Shown: positions 1-7,744, counted from the first letter of the stretch. The stretch: 64,000 nt of DNA from Chloroflexota bacterium (GCA_016234485.1 JACRBL010000054.1:41640-105639); one strand, 5' to 3'. Notes: generated by a model from the letters alone, not told the origin. Program-made: numbers and translations.

Positions 1-428
1 CGGCGGTACGAGTCCCATGCGAAGCGGGGATTGTCCGTCAGTTTCGAAAGGCCTTCCACCACCTCATCGTTCAAACCGATGTTCAGGATCGTGTTCATCA
101 TGCCAGGCATCGAGAACTTCGCGCCCGAACGGCACGAAACCAGCAGGGGGTTCGACGGGTCGCCAAACTTCTTGCCCGTCTTCTTCTCCACCTTCTTCAT
201 CGCGTCCTGCATCTGCTTCCACTGACCAGATGGGAACTTGCCCGCCTTGCGGAACTCGTTACAGGCTTCGGTTGTCACAGTAAAGCCTGGCGGAACGGGA
301 ACGCCCGCACGCGTCATATCAAAGAGGCCAGCGCCTTTACCGCCCAGCAGGGCGCGTACGGCCTCCCATGAGCCACCCACGGCTTTTTCCGCCGCGGCAA
401 CTTCGTCAAAAAGATAAACCCATTTCAT
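1..428 (-). CDS. ppdK: Pyruvate, phosphate dikinase, N-terminal part (cut by window edge)
   Basis: The first 142 residues are visible and run off the left edge. They match the nucleotide-binding N-terminus of PPDK: a GGKGAGL segment near residue 28, then VPVPPGFTVTTEACNEF, and SCRSGAKFSMPGMMNTILN near residue 100, where the MPGMMNT block distinguishes PPDK from PEP synthase. The enzyme interconverts pyruvate, ATP and phosphate with PEP, AMP and pyrophosphate in the cytoplasm. The start at 428 is preceded by a GGAGG ribosome site 5 nt upstream. The gene is followed upstream by about 240 bp of A+T-rich non-coding DNA that should hold its promoter. Identity is secure; only completeness is unknown. 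Confidence 0.93.
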   Translation of the reverse strand, partial: MKWVYLFDEVAAAEKAVGGSWEAVRALLGGKGAGLFDMTRAGVPVPPGFTVTTEACNEFRKAGKFPSGQWKQMQDAMKKVEKKTGKKFGDPSNPLLVSCRSGAKFSMPGMMNTILNIGLNDEVVEGLSKLTDNPRFAWDSYR

Positions 429-667
429 TTGTGCCTCCGAGATTAGGGGTTTTATTTGTGAAAATAACTACATAAAATTAAGTTTACCACAAGCGTTCAA
501 GAGAAAAAGCGCTCCCCCATTTCCAAATGTACTTTTCATACCATAACAAAAATCACGGAATCAGAAAAAATGTTGGTGTTTAAAATCCACAATTCTGTAA
601 TTTCAATTCTTTCATCTGTAAACAGGTTGCAAAGTTTATTCGCCGCGGAATCAATGATAATAGCCGC
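429..667. promoter_or_regulatory. A+T-rich divergent intergenic region with a likely leaderless promoter
   Basis: This is a non-coding gap between the divergent ppdK and receiver gene, clearly richer in A+T than its surroundings. On the plus strand an extended -10 box TGATAAT at 655-661 ends 6 nt before the ATG at 668, so transcription would start at or next to the start codon, giving a leaderless mRNA. No ribosome site precedes that ATG. A convincing -35 box at standard spacing is not seen. I see no repeat or RNA gene here. Confidence 0.45.
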
Positions 668-1120
668 ATGAAAGTTATCACCATAGACGATGATGTTGCC
701 ATGACCGAACTGACCGCCATGTTGTTACGTACACATGGCTTTGATGTCATTACCTCCAACCATCCACGCGAAGCGATTCAAGTCGTGCGCGAAAAACAAC
801 CGCAGGCTGTGATCCTCGATTTGATGATGCCCGAAATGGACGGACGCCAGGTTTGCCGCGCCATCCGCGAATTTAGCAACGTGCCGATCATCATCCTCTC
901 CGCGCTCAACGATCCCGACACCGTCGCCTCCTCCCTCGACAGTGGGGCGGACGACTACCTCGTGAAGCCCGTGCCATCCGACGTGTTGGCCGCCCACCTC
1001 AATCGCCTCGTCAAGCGCACCGGGCGCCTCTTCATGAACCCCGCCAAACTTGCCAACTCGTGGCTCCCTGCCACTTCCGCCACATCCGCAATCCCCACCA
1101 CCCCATTCAAAAGCGCCTAA
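668..1120 (+). CDS. Stand-alone response-regulator receiver protein
   Basis: This 150-residue protein consists of one CheY-like receiver domain (about residues 1-115) and a short low-complexity Ser/Thr/Pro tail with no DNA-binding domain. The acidic pocket (DDD at residues 7-9), the phospho-acceptor Asp51 in DLMMPEMDG, Ser78 and the conserved Lys100 in YLVKP are all present, so it should be phosphorylatable. No histidine kinase is adjacent; its partner is not visible in this window. It lies alone, divergent from ppdK, and ends at a strong hairpin terminator. It may act as a phosphorelay intermediate or bind a protein target. Confidence 0.85.
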   Translation: MKVITIDDDVAMTELTAMLLRTHGFDVITSNHPREAIQVVREKQPQAVILDLMMPEMDGRQVCRAIREFSNVPIIILSALNDPDTVASSLDSGADDYLVKPVPSDVLAAHLNRLVKRTGRLFMNPAKLANSWLPATSATSAIPTTPFKSA

Positions 1121-1129
1121 AAAAAAAAA

Positions 1130-1147
1130 GACCGCCGAAAGGCGGTC
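1130..1147. terminator. Bidirectional rho-independent terminator
   Basis: A perfect 7-bp GACCGCC/GGCGGTC stem with a GAAA tetraloop sits between an A-run (about 1119-1129) and a T-run (about 1150-1156). It can therefore terminate the receiver gene on the plus strand and the hydrolase gene converging on the minus strand. Confidence 0.9.
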
Positions 1148-1160
1148 AATTTTTTTCTAT

Positions 1161-1919
1161 CTATTTCAGACTTTTCAACGCGTCCGCCACCTCACGCGCG
1201 GACTCCATCATCGGCATGTGACCGACTCCCGCCAACTCCACCACCCGCGTCCGCGTGACGTTGAGTGGAATCTCCCTCGGGAGCGGAATCAGCCCGTCCG
1301 CCCCTCCGTGGACAATTAACACGGGGAACGACGTCCTCTCCAGCATGGACAATTTTTCCGTGCGTTCAGCCATTGCCTTCAACGTGCCAATATAACCAGC
1401 GGGCTTTTGCTTCCTCATCAAATCGTGGACGATTTTTTGCACGCGCTCATCCGCCGTCAATTTGACGGTCATCGCCGCGACTGTTTCGCCGATCCCCTCT
1501 TCCGCGATCTTGTGCGCCTGCGCGTACCGACCTGCCTTGCGGTCGGGCGCGTCCGCCGCGGCCTGCGATGAGACCAGCGCCAGTCCGCGTGTGCGCTGCG
1601 GATACGCGTCTGCGAAGGCCAGCGCCACGTAACCGCCCATCGAATGTCCCGCGAGCGACGCGGCCTCCAGTCCGAGATGATCGAGCAGGGACGCGAGATC
1701 GGCCGCCAAGTCGTCCATCGTGTAGGGCGTGTCCACCGCGTCGCTCTCACCAAACCCGCGCAGATCAGGCAGGATCAGATCAAAGTCATCCTGCAACAGA
1801 GGGACAACTTCATCCCAGATCGTGTGATCGAGCGGGAAGCCGTGAATCAAAACCAGCGGCTCTCCATGTCCGTGGCGTTCATAGGCCAGAATGTGTTGAT
1901 TAACAGTAAACTTTTTCAT
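1161..1919 (-). CDS. Alpha/beta-fold hydrolase
   Basis: This 252-residue protein has the alpha/beta-hydrolase plan: an oxyanion HGFPLDHTIWD segment near residue 26, PDLRGFGESD near 51, the nucleophile elbow GHSMGG with Ser93, an acid residue in VHGGADGLIP, and the catalytic His in GVGHMPMME near residue 233. This resembles the 3-oxoadipate enol-lactonase / BioH-like branch, but substrate cannot be read from sequence. There is no signal peptide, so it is probably cytoplasmic. The ATG at 1919 is preceded by an AAGGAGAAC ribosome site. It stands alone, converging on the receiver gene. Confidence 0.85.
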   Translation of the reverse strand: MKKFTVNQHILAYERHGHGEPLVLIHGFPLDHTIWDEVVPLLQDDFDLILPDLRGFGESDAVDTPYTMDDLAADLASLLDHLGLEAASLAGHSMGGYVALAFADAYPQRTRGLALVSSQAAADAPDRKAGRYAQAHKIAEEGIGETVAAMTVKLTADERVQKIVHDLMRKQKPAGYIGTLKAMAERTEKLSMLERTSFPVLIVHGGADGLIPLPREIPLNVTRTRVVELAGVGHMPMMESAREVADALKSLK

Positions 1920-1955
1920 GGTGTTCTCCTTTGTTTATAAACCTGAATGCTTCAT

Positions 1956-2048
1956 CGTTGTGCCAGCAGTAGCGCTGCTGACTTGCGGCAGTACAACTGC
2001 CGCACAACGTCCATTTGTCTTGTTGCGCCAGCAGTTACACTTCTGGCG
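1956..2048. repeat. Cloverleaf-like cluster of inverted repeats
   Basis: An outer 8-bp stem (CGTTGTGC at 1956-1963 with GCACAACG at 2002-2009) encloses two hairpins: CAGCAG/CTGCTG (1964-1980) and TGCGGCAG/CTGCCGCA (1984-2004). A third hairpin, CGCCAG/CTGGCG, follows at 2026-2048. It lies between the hydrolase start and the end of the exonuclease gene and has no coding potential. Confidence 0.7.
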
Positions 2049-2068
2049 TGCGACGGTAGAGCGTCAAA

Positions 2069-2605
2069 TTATTTCCAATTCACCGCCACCTTCAACTTGC
2101 TTCCCAACTTCGAATAATAATGGACAAATCCATTATCGCGCCCAAACTCGTAAACGCGGCGCGTGATGTCCACATCGGCTTTGCAATATTCGGCCACTTT
2201 ATCGAGTTCGCCCGCGCGGAACCATGCCACGCTTTGCAAGCCATCGGCAGTTTTCATCGCGCCGAGACAAGCCTTCGCCAGCGAATCCAAACTGAGGCGA
2301 AAATTCAGCACTCGGAAAATATCGGCCAGCATGTCGGTCGTGCGAAAAGCGCGAAAGTTCTCCGTCGGCGCGTAGGGCTTGAGGACTTCATAATCGAAGT
2401 TGACGATATTGAAGCCGATGACGCGGTCGGCGGCCTTGAGTTCCGCCACGAGCGCGGCCGCGTCTTTCTCCCAGTATACAGTGAAATCATTCCGCTCCGT
2501 AGACCAGGTGACGCCGCACGCCAACTTCAGCGCGGCCATGTTTCGCTGTCCGCCAACTTCATCAAATGTCTTTTGCGTTTCGAGATCGAAGTAAACGATG
2601 TTCAT
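2069..2605 (-). CDS. Predicted DEDD-type 3'-5' exonuclease (RNase H-like fold)
   Basis: This 178-residue protein opens with YFDLETQKTFDEV (Asp7 and Glu9 of the Exo I motif). A middle GFNIVNFDYEVL segment supplies an Exo II-type Asp and YCKADVDITRRVYEF near residue 139 supplies the Exo III Tyr/Asp. This is the arrangement of YprB-like / DnaQ-superfamily ribonuclease H-like nucleases. It probably trims DNA or RNA 3' ends in the cytoplasm; its substrate is unknown. The ATG at 2605 follows an AGGAGCC ribosome site. It is transcribed alone and its neighbours give no clue to a pathway. Confidence 0.75.
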   Translation of the reverse strand: MNIVYFDLETQKTFDEVGGQRNMAALKLACGVTWSTERNDFTVYWEKDAAALVAELKAADRVIGFNIVNFDYEVLKPYAPTENFRAFRTTDMLADIFRVLNFRLSLDSLAKACLGAMKTADGLQSVAWFRAGELDKVAEYCKADVDITRRVYEFGRDNGFVHYYSKLGSKLKVAVNWK

Positions 2606-2633
2606 TAAGGCTCCTGCTGTTGAGAGACTTTAT

Positions 2634-2705
2634 TGCTTACTGCGTATTGCGTGTTTCGTATTCCGTTGTGCGTTACGCAATACGCAGTACGTAACACGCA
2701 GCACA
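2634..2705. repeat. Heptad-period palindromic array (TGCGTAT word)
   Basis: Degenerate 7-bp units beginning TGCGTAT, TGCGTGT, TTCGTAT run into their reverse complements (CGCAATA, CGCAGTA, CGTAACA), forming one large imperfect inverted repeat. It fills the whole gap between the exonuclease start and the end of the CCA-adding enzyme gene. Confidence 0.75.
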
Positions 2706-2707
2706 TC

Positions 2708-4384
2708 CTACCTCACCCCATTCCCCTTCACCGACTGATTCTCCTCCAGCCACTTCCTCCCAAACTCCACCGCATCCTCCCGCGTGGACACCTTCCCTGT
2801 GGCCTGCGCTTCGCGAATTGCTTCGAGGACTTCTCCCACGCGTCGGCTCGGTGTGAGATTGAGTTCCCGCATCACGTCGTCGCCGTCCAGCAGTTTTGGC
2901 GGCGAGACGATCTCTTCGGGGCGCTCCCAATAATTTTCAAGGAAGATGCGGCAGACATCCAGCGCGGCTGTCCATGTCTCCTGTTTGAGATTGTTGCCAT
3001 GCGTGGCGCGCAGATCGGCCAGCGCCAGCAAAATAAGATCCAGCCCCGCTTCGCCGCTCTCTTTGAAGAAGCGATAAATAGCGCGGCGCGACGGGTCTTT
3101 ACCTTCGCCGTCCTTGCGGCTGGTGTGGAAATGAATCCGCATGTGGTGTTTGATGATGGCGGTCATGCGTTCGATCTCGTCCTTGCTGAACGACAAGGCG
3201 CGCCCGCGCTCGGCGGCCATCTCGGCGCCTTTTTCGTCGTGCCCCCAAAAACGGATGCGGCCATTCTCGTCCACAGTTTTGGTGTGGGGCTTGGCAACAT
3301 CGTGATACAGCGCGGTGAAAAACAGCAGACTGCGGACGGAGCGATCGGCATTGAGCAGTTTCGAGAAATGCTCCGCGTATTGCTCTCGGTATCGCCCCAG
3401 CCGCATCACAAGCAGACCCGTGAACAGGTCTCCCGTGGACTCGGGGTCGTAGCCAGGCGCCAGCGCGGCCAGAACCTCGTCCAACGCGGCGAGGACTTGC
3501 AGAGTGTGCTCCCACACATCGTGGATGTGCGGCTCGGGTTGCGCCACGCCTTTCAGCGCTTTCATCTCGGGCAGGACAACATCCAGAACGCCGAGCATCT
3601 CCAGCGCGCGGACGGACGCCGAGGCCTGTTTCCCTTCCAAAATTTTGAACAACTCATCGCGAACGCGTTCGCTCGAAACCTGACCCAAGCCGGGCGCGGC
3701 CAACTTCATCATTTTCCGCGTCTCTGGCTCGATCTGGAACCCATACGCGGCGGCCTGACGAATCCCGCGCAGGACGCGAATGGGGTCATCGCTCATGGAC
3801 GTTTCTTTGCAGGCGCGCAGTTTCTTGGCGCGCAGGTCAGCCGCGCCCGAGAGCGGATCGTGCAGAGACATCGTCCGCAAGTCCACGGCCATGGCGTTGA
3901 GGGTGAAGTCGCGGTTGCGGAGGTCGTCATCGAGCGAGTCGCCGCGGGAGGTGGCGAAATCCAATTTCTCGCGTGAACCGTCCGCGAGTGTCACGATGAC
4001 GCGACCCGTGTCGCGTTCATCGTCGAGGGGGAAGACGTCCGCGCCGAGGGCGTTGGCGAAGCGTCGGGCGAGGAGAATGCCATCGGAGGGCGCGACCAGA
4101 TCGAGGTCCAGGGAGGCGCGGCCGAGCATGGCATCCCGCACCGTGCCGCCGACGAGGTAAAGTTCCACGTCGGGCAGAGTCTCGCGGAGTCTGTCCAATA
4201 GAGGAGAAAAAGTAAAAGGAGTGGTTGACATGTAGAGAATTTCTGGCGCTTCTTTGGGGCGGCTGGCTTGCGCCGCGCGTTTGGCCTGCTCGGGCGTGCC
4301 GCCTTGCGCGACGATCTGGCCGCGGACTCGGGCAACCCAGCGTCCCGCATAGTTTTGATTGGAGGTTCCTCCCTGATCGGTCAT
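2708..4384 (-). CDS. cca: CCA-adding enzyme / poly(A) polymerase family with HD domain
   Basis: This 558-residue protein adds CCA to tRNA 3' ends, or is a related nucleotidyltransferase. The class II signature YLVGGTVRDAMLG (about residues 75-87) is followed by the DLDLV catalytic aspartates, RDFTLNAMAVD and the DPIRVLRGIR block. The C-terminal half holds an HD phosphohydrolase domain with HDVWEHTLQVL and a YHDVAKPHTKT metal site. The first 51 residues, before an internal Met that is the usual family start, form a small WVARVRGQIVAQG-type domain resembling DUF5678, an unusual N-terminal addition. The gene starts 5 nt after the hpt stop, so the two are co-transcribed. Confidence 0.88.
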   Translation of the reverse strand: MTDQGGTSNQNYAGRWVARVRGQIVAQGGTPEQAKRAAQASRPKEAPEILYMSTTPFTFSPLLDRLRETLPDVELYLVGGTVRDAMLGRASLDLDLVAPSDGILLARRFANALGADVFPLDDERDTGRVIVTLADGSREKLDFATSRGDSLDDDLRNRDFTLNAMAVDLRTMSLHDPLSGAADLRAKKLRACKETSMSDDPIRVLRGIRQAAAYGFQIEPETRKMMKLAAPGLGQVSSERVRDELFKILEGKQASASVRALEMLGVLDVVLPEMKALKGVAQPEPHIHDVWEHTLQVLAALDEVLAALAPGYDPESTGDLFTGLLVMRLGRYREQYAEHFSKLLNADRSVRSLLFFTALYHDVAKPHTKTVDENGRIRFWGHDEKGAEMAAERGRALSFSKDEIERMTAIIKHHMRIHFHTSRKDGEGKDPSRRAIYRFFKESGEAGLDLILLALADLRATHGNNLKQETWTAALDVCRIFLENYWERPEEIVSPPKLLDGDDVMRELNLTPSRRVGEVLEAIREAQATGKVSTREDAVEFGRKWLEENQSVKGNGVR

Positions 4385-4389
4385 TGCGT

Positions 4390-4950
4390 TTACTCGGGTT
4401 TGTATTTTTCCAAATCAACGACGCCGATGAACGGCAGGTTGCGATAGAACTCGTCGAGGTCGAGGCCGTAACCGAAGACGAATTTATTGGGGATGGTGAA
4501 CCCACAGTAGTGCAGGGGAACAACGGCTTCGCGGCGTTCGGCCTTATCGAGCAACGCGCAGACTTTGAGGCTGGCGGGTTGACGCGTCTCAAGCAGTTCC
4601 AGCACGGAGGCGATGGTGTGACCGCTGTCTATGATGTCTTCCACGAGCAGGACGTGTTTGTCGTGGATGTTGGTCATCAAGTCCATCGTCACGCGGACGT
4701 TGCCCGTGCTTTCGCGCGCGCCCGCGCCATAGGACGAGATCGCCATGAAATCGAGCATGTGTGGGATAGAGATGTGGCGCATCAAATCCACGAGGAATGG
4801 CACGCCGCCCCGAAGAATACAAATGAGGAGCAGGTTGCCATTGGAATCCGCGTAGTCGCGGCTGATCTCCTCTCCAAGTTCGCGCACGCGGTTTTGGAGG
4901 GCGACGGGATCAATGAGGGTTTCGGCAAGGAAGTCTTGGTAGTTTTGCAT
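4390..4950 (-). CDS. hpt: Hypoxanthine phosphoribosyltransferase
   Basis: This 186-residue cytoplasmic purine-salvage enzyme converts hypoxanthine or guanine plus PRPP to IMP or GMP. The PRPP-binding loop VLLVEDIIDSGHT (about residues 109-121) carries the paired acidic residues, LRGGVPF near residue 47 is the dipeptide loop, and the terminal FVFGYGLDLDE block is typical of bacterial Hpt. Length is normal. It begins a salvage-and-tRNA block with the downstream cca gene (5-nt gap). Upstream, a T/G-rich heptad-like array separates it from a small zinc-ribbon gene. Confidence 0.93.
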   Translation of the reverse strand: MQNYQDFLAETLIDPVALQNRVRELGEEISRDYADSNGNLLLICILRGGVPFLVDLMRHISIPHMLDFMAISSYGAGARESTGNVRVTMDLMTNIHDKHVLLVEDIIDSGHTIASVLELLETRQPASLKVCALLDKAERREAVVPLHYCGFTIPNKFVFGYGLDLDEFYRNLPFIGVVDLEKYKPE

Positions 4951-4992
4951 GAGGTTATTTTGGTAGTTGGGTAGTTTTTTGGTTTGGGTAGT
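4951..4992. repeat. T/G-rich heptad-like repeat (GGTAGTT word)
   Basis: The 40-bp gap upstream of hpt is made of repeated GGTAGTT/GGGTAGT-type words with about 7-bp spacing. It resembles the other heptad arrays in the window but lacks a clear palindromic half, so the assignment is weaker. Confidence 0.45.
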
Positions 4993-5250
4993 TTATTTTG
5001 ATTTTTTTGAAGGGTTTTCAGAATCGGCATAGAATTTCATAAGGCCACAATTTTCGCAGCGATAAGCAGCAATAAGATATTCTTTTGTTCTCTTTACTCT
5101 CCATCCATCCCAAAAACTCCATTCGGGTTTGCCTTCCAGCCAATAAGGCCTTGTTCTGACACTGTAATGCCCATGATCAAACACAATCCCTTCCTGAAGC
5201 TTTCCGCCGCAATCACTACAAACTAGATTTCTTGCCATAGAACCTCCCAA
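4993..5250 (-). CDS. Small zinc-ribbon protein of unknown function
   Basis: This 85-residue protein has two CxxC knuckles, CSDCGG near residue 9 and CENCGLMKFY near residue 65, which should form a single zinc-ribbon. Between them lies an aromatic YWLEGKPEWSFWDGW stretch typical of short Chloroflexota zinc-ribbon proteins. I do not recognise a function. It starts 2 nt after the tdk stop codon and is probably translated from the same message as thymidine kinase. It is more A+T-rich than its neighbours. The ribosome site GGGAGG lies just upstream. Confidence 0.7.
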   Translation of the reverse strand: MGGSMARNLVCSDCGGKLQEGIVFDHGHYSVRTRPYWLEGKPEWSFWDGWRVKRTKEYLIAAYRCENCGLMKFYADSENPSKKSK

Positions 5251-5252
5251 AA

Positions 5253-5822
5253 CTAACGCGGCACTTCATGGTGACGCCGACACCGCGCCTCATACATCTC
5301 CGACGCGCCGACGATGACCACGGGATCGTCATAGCGCGCGGGCTTGCCGTTGACCAGCCTCTGCGTGCGCGAGGCCTCGTCGCCGCAGACCATGCAAATG
5401 GCGTGGAGTTTATCCACGCGCTCCGCGAGCGACATGAGCGCGGGCATCGGCCCAAACGGCTCACCGCGGAAATCCTGGTCAAGTCCCGCCACGAGGACGC
5501 GGATGCCCTTGTCCGCCAGTTCGCGCGCGATGACGACAACATCCGCGTCCATGAATTGCGCTTCGTCAATGCCGACGACGGTCGAGTCCGCATCCAGTTT
5601 CGCGCGGATGTCCGCGGCCTTCTTGACGGGAATCGCGTCGAAATCCGACCCCGCGTGCGAAGTCACCTTTTCGACGGCGTAACGCACGTCAATGGCGGGC
5701 TTGAAAACTTGCACCTTCTGTTTGGCAATATTCGCGCGCACCAGACGGCGGATCAATTCATCCGTCTTGCCGCTGAACATCGAACCGCAGATCACTTCCA
5801 CCGAGCCGTGCGTATGGCGCAT
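5253..5822 (-). CDS. tdk: Thymidine kinase (type II)
   Basis: This 189-residue protein phosphorylates deoxythymidine with ATP. The P-loop GSMFSGKT occupies residues 13-20, the GIDEAQFMD switch (about residues 94-102) supplies the catalytic acidic residue, and a C-terminal structural zinc site uses [13 protein letters not shown] plus a terminal CRRHH. All are features of bacterial/cytosolic TK1-like enzymes. It heads a small operon with the zinc-ribbon gene downstream. The leader contains a perfect hairpin repeat at 5847-5877, and an AGGAGAAUC ribosome site precedes the ATG. Confidence 0.94.
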   Translation of the reverse strand: MRHTHGSVEVICGSMFSGKTDELIRRLVRANIAKQKVQVFKPAIDVRYAVEKVTSHAGSDFDAIPVKKAADIRAKLDADSTVVGIDEAQFMDADVVVIARELADKGIRVLVAGLDQDFRGEPFGPMPALMSLAERVDKLHAICMVCGDEASRTQRLVNGKPARYDDPVVIVGASEMYEARCRRHHEVPR

Positions 5823-5846
5823 TGATTCTCCTCAAACCCCTCCCTG

Positions 5847-5891
5847 CCTCCCCCATTTTCTCCGAAAATGGGGGAGGTGTCACGAAGTGAC
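5847..5891. repeat. G-rich hairpin pair in tdk leader
   Basis: A perfect 14-bp stem (CCTCCCCCATTTTC with GAAAATGGGGGAGG, 3-nt loop, 5847-5877) is followed at once by a GTCAC/GTGAC hairpin (5879-5891). A related C/G-rich motif recurs at about 47290-47330, so it is probably a dispersed repeat rather than a gene-specific regulator. Confidence 0.7.
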
Positions 5892-5953
5892 GGTGGGGGT
5901 GCAAATAATTACGGGCAGACGCTTCCGCATCTGCCCGCAAGTTTACACGAGAT

Positions 5954-6021
5954 TACACTACTAGTGTAGGTTTACCATGTAGTAACGACTCTGTGAAACG
6001 CCCTGTAAGGGTCAGTCGTTA
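5954..6021. terminator. Inverted repeats at the end of the ribosomal operon
   Basis: TACACTA/TAGTGTA (5954-5968) and a larger structure with outer stem TAACGACT/AGTCGTTA (5983-5990 with 6014-6021) around a small CCCT/AGGG hairpin overlap the rpmE stop codon. They lie where a terminator for the minus-strand operon is expected, but no strong T-run follows, so the role is inferred. Confidence 0.4.
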
Positions 6022-6492
6022 AGCGACCTCAGTCGTTGCCGTCTCAGGAACATCAAGCCCCAACGTCTTGAGTTTCTTCTTCGCGTCGATCAGCGGCTTG
6101 CGGCCAAATCCTTCAATCGCCAGCATCGCTTCCTCGCCCTCGGCCAGTTTCGCCAAAAATTGCGGGATGTTCTTAATGCCGATCTTAATCAACGCGTTCG
6201 TGGCGCGGTCGCTCAACTCCAACTCGGAGATGGGACGCTCCAGCTTCGCGGATTCGCGCGCCTTCTTGGCTTCCACGTGAGTCTGGGCGGCCTTCACCTT
6301 CTTATAGAAGCGATCCACCTGACCTTCAATGTCCAGGATGCGCGCCGCCTCGCCCGTGAAATACGGATGGCAGTTCGAGCAGATGTCCACGCGCAATTCC
6401 TTGCGGGTCGAGCCTGTCGTCCAGGTCGTGCCGCAGGAAGCGCAGGACACCTTCGCGTCGGTATAGTAAGTGGGGTGAATTTTCTCTCTCAT
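6019..6492 (-). CDS. rpmE: Ribosomal protein L31 fused to an RNA polymerase alpha-CTD-like domain
   Basis: Residues 1-70 are a zinc-binding L31: [10 protein letters not shown], a CASCG knuckle, then [10 protein letters not shown]. Ordinary L31 ends there at about 70 residues, but this protein has 157. Residues 71-90 are a charged linker. Residues 87-148 ([20 protein letters not shown], then a [19 protein letters not shown] block) match the C-terminal DNA-binding domain of RNA polymerase alpha, with its helix-hairpin-helix. The protein belongs to the 50S subunit; the added domain could bind rRNA or DNA. It is the last gene of the rplU-rpmA-rpmE operon, 2 nt after rpmA. Confidence 0.88.
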   Translation of the reverse strand: MREKIHPTYYTDAKVSCASCGTTWTTGSTRKELRVDICSNCHPYFTGEAARILDIEGQVDRFYKKVKAAQTHVEAKKARESAKLERPISELELSDRATNALIKIGIKNIPQFLAKLAEGEEAMLAIEGFGRKPLIDAKKKLKTLGLDVPETATTEVA

Positions 6493-6494
6493 GT

Positions 6495-6755
6495 CTACTC
6501 CGCCGCCTGTGGGACGATATTCACGCGCTTGCGTCCCTGCACAATATCATACATCACCACGCCGTCGGAGGTGGCGAACAAAGTATCGTCCTTGCCAACC
6601 ATCACATTCAAGCCTGGCTTAATGCGGGTGCCGCGCTGTCGAACCAAAATATTGCCCGAAAGCACAAACTGACCCGCGTAGCGCTTCACGCCCAAACGCT
6701 GGGAATTGCTATCTCGTCCGTTGCGGCTGGAACCGCCGCCTTTTTTATGTGCCAT
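6495..6755 (-). CDS. rpmA: 50S ribosomal protein L27
   Basis: This 86-residue protein is a standard-length L27: [21 protein letters not shown]-terminus that reaches the peptidyl-transferase centre, GVKRYAGQ, and the [11 protein letters not shown] core. There is no Firmicutes-type cleaved N-terminal extension. It follows rplU in the universally conserved rplU-rpmA order with 11 nt between them, and rpmE follows 2 nt later. Confidence 0.97.
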   Translation of the reverse strand: MAHKKGGGSSRNGRDSNSQRLGVKRYAGQFVLSGNILVRQRGTRIKPGLNVMVGKDDTLFATSDGVVMYDIVQGRKRVNIVPQAAE

Positions 6756-6766
6756 TTCTACCTCAC

Positions 6767-7447
6767 TTAACTCTTCTTCGCAGGCTTGGCTGTGGATTTC
6801 TTAGCGGCAGGCTTGGCAACGCGTCCACCCACCAACTTCTTCTTCAACGCCTCGAAAGCATCCCAATCGCCCGCGGCCGCCAACTTGGCCTGTTCGATCC
6901 AGCCTTCGGGATTCATCATCCGCAAGCCATCCGCCGTCAAAATCTTCTGGATATCATCCGCCTGGGACTCGGCCAACTGCGCGAACGTGACGATGCCCGC
7001 CGCCTTCAAGACTTTCGCGACCCTCAAGCCAATCCCCTCGATCTTGACGAGGTCATCCGCTTCATTCTGGACCTCGGCCGTGCGCGTCGCCTTGGATGTT
7101 TTCTCCGCCTTCGACATTCTCGCCGTCTCGCCCACCTTGCCAATCGATTCGATCAGCAAACGGGTGTACTCCTGACGATGTCCGCGATGGACGCGAATGC
7201 GCTTCTTCGGGCTATAGCGAAAAGCCAGTACCTTGTCGCCGCGGAAATGTTCCGCGACAGAAGCCAGGGCCTCGAACCCGCCCACAAGCGGAGTCCCGAC
7301 CGAAATCTGGTCGCCGTCCGCCAAAAGCAGGACGCGCTCCAGCGTCAACAATTCGCCAGCGTCAACTGGCAGGCGATCCACAATAATGGTCTCGCCTTCG
7401 ACGGCTTTATATTGCTTGCCGCCACTTTCTACAATTGCGTATTTCAT
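6767..7447 (-). CDS. rplU: Ribosomal protein L21 with C-terminal helix-hairpin-helix extension
   Basis: Residues 1-103 are a normal L21 ([15 protein letters not shown], then [20 protein letters not shown]). The protein continues to 226 residues. About residues 120-195 form a helix-hairpin-helix module ([20 protein letters not shown], then [17 protein letters not shown] and [20 protein letters not shown]), of the type found in flap-endonuclease-like 5' nuclease proteins. The last 25 residues are a Lys/Ala-rich tail ([16 protein letters not shown]) suited to RNA binding. It heads the L21-L27-L31 operon. The ATG follows a GGAGAAAAG ribosome site and a leader of about 120 nt. Confidence 0.9.
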   Translation of the reverse strand: MKYAIVESGGKQYKAVEGETIIVDRLPVDAGELLTLERVLLLADGDQISVGTPLVGGFEALASVAEHFRGDKVLAFRYSPKKRIRVHRGHRQEYTRLLIESIGKVGETARMSKAEKTSKATRTAEVQNEADDLVKIEGIGLRVAKVLKAAGIVTFAQLAESQADDIQKILTADGLRMMNPEGWIEQAKLAAAGDWDAFEALKKKLVGGRVAKPAAKKSTAKPAKKS

Positions 7448-7575
7448 CTTTTCTCCACGGATTCACTTCGCCTCAGTCCCTGCGGGCAGACTTTCATCCT
7501 GCGCCGGGCCGAGGGGAAGCCGGTATAGACACGCATCCGCCCCGGCAAAGCGCCAGCCAGGGCAGAGCGGACGGT

Positions 7576-7605
7576 ATTATAACGGCAGGTCTTTGGAATT
7601 GTCAA
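7576..7605 (-). promoter_or_regulatory. Consensus sigma-70-type promoter of the rplU-rpmA-rpmE operon
   Basis: On the minus strand TTGACA (7605-7600) and TATAAT (7581-7576) are separated by 18 bp, both exact consensus hexamers. Transcription would begin near 7569, leaving an untranslated leader of about 120 nt before the L21 start that could carry ribosomal-protein autoregulation. Confidence 0.85.
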
Positions 7606-7705
7606 TCAAAGTTGTCGTGAATTCACGTTTCACCTTCCAGCCGCGCCGAGGAGCTGCCATCATTCCCCAATGCCGCGTAACCGACTCGAATATCATCGCT
7701 TTTTA

Positions 7706-7734
7706 TTGCAAGCGCCAAAAAGCGGCGTTATACT
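7706..7734 (+). promoter_or_regulatory. Promoter of the SNF2 helicase gene (near-leaderless)
   Basis: TTGCAA (7706-7711) and TATACT (7729-7734) are spaced by exactly 17 bp. The predicted transcript start (about 7741) is only a few nucleotides before the ATG at 7745, so the mRNA is nearly leaderless. This decides the gene start against the in-frame ATG at 7670, which lies upstream of the promoter. Confidence 0.75.
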
Positions 7735-7744
7735 TTGCGCCGCC

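Noticed and set aside
2633..3976. A 447-codon plus-strand open frame over the CCA-adding enzyme
   Set aside because: It is antisense to a gene with full class II nucleotidyltransferase and HD motifs. The product has no recognisable domain.
7670..7744. Upstream ATG for the SNF2 gene
   Set aside because: It lies before a well-spaced promoter (7706-7734) and has no homologous sequence.
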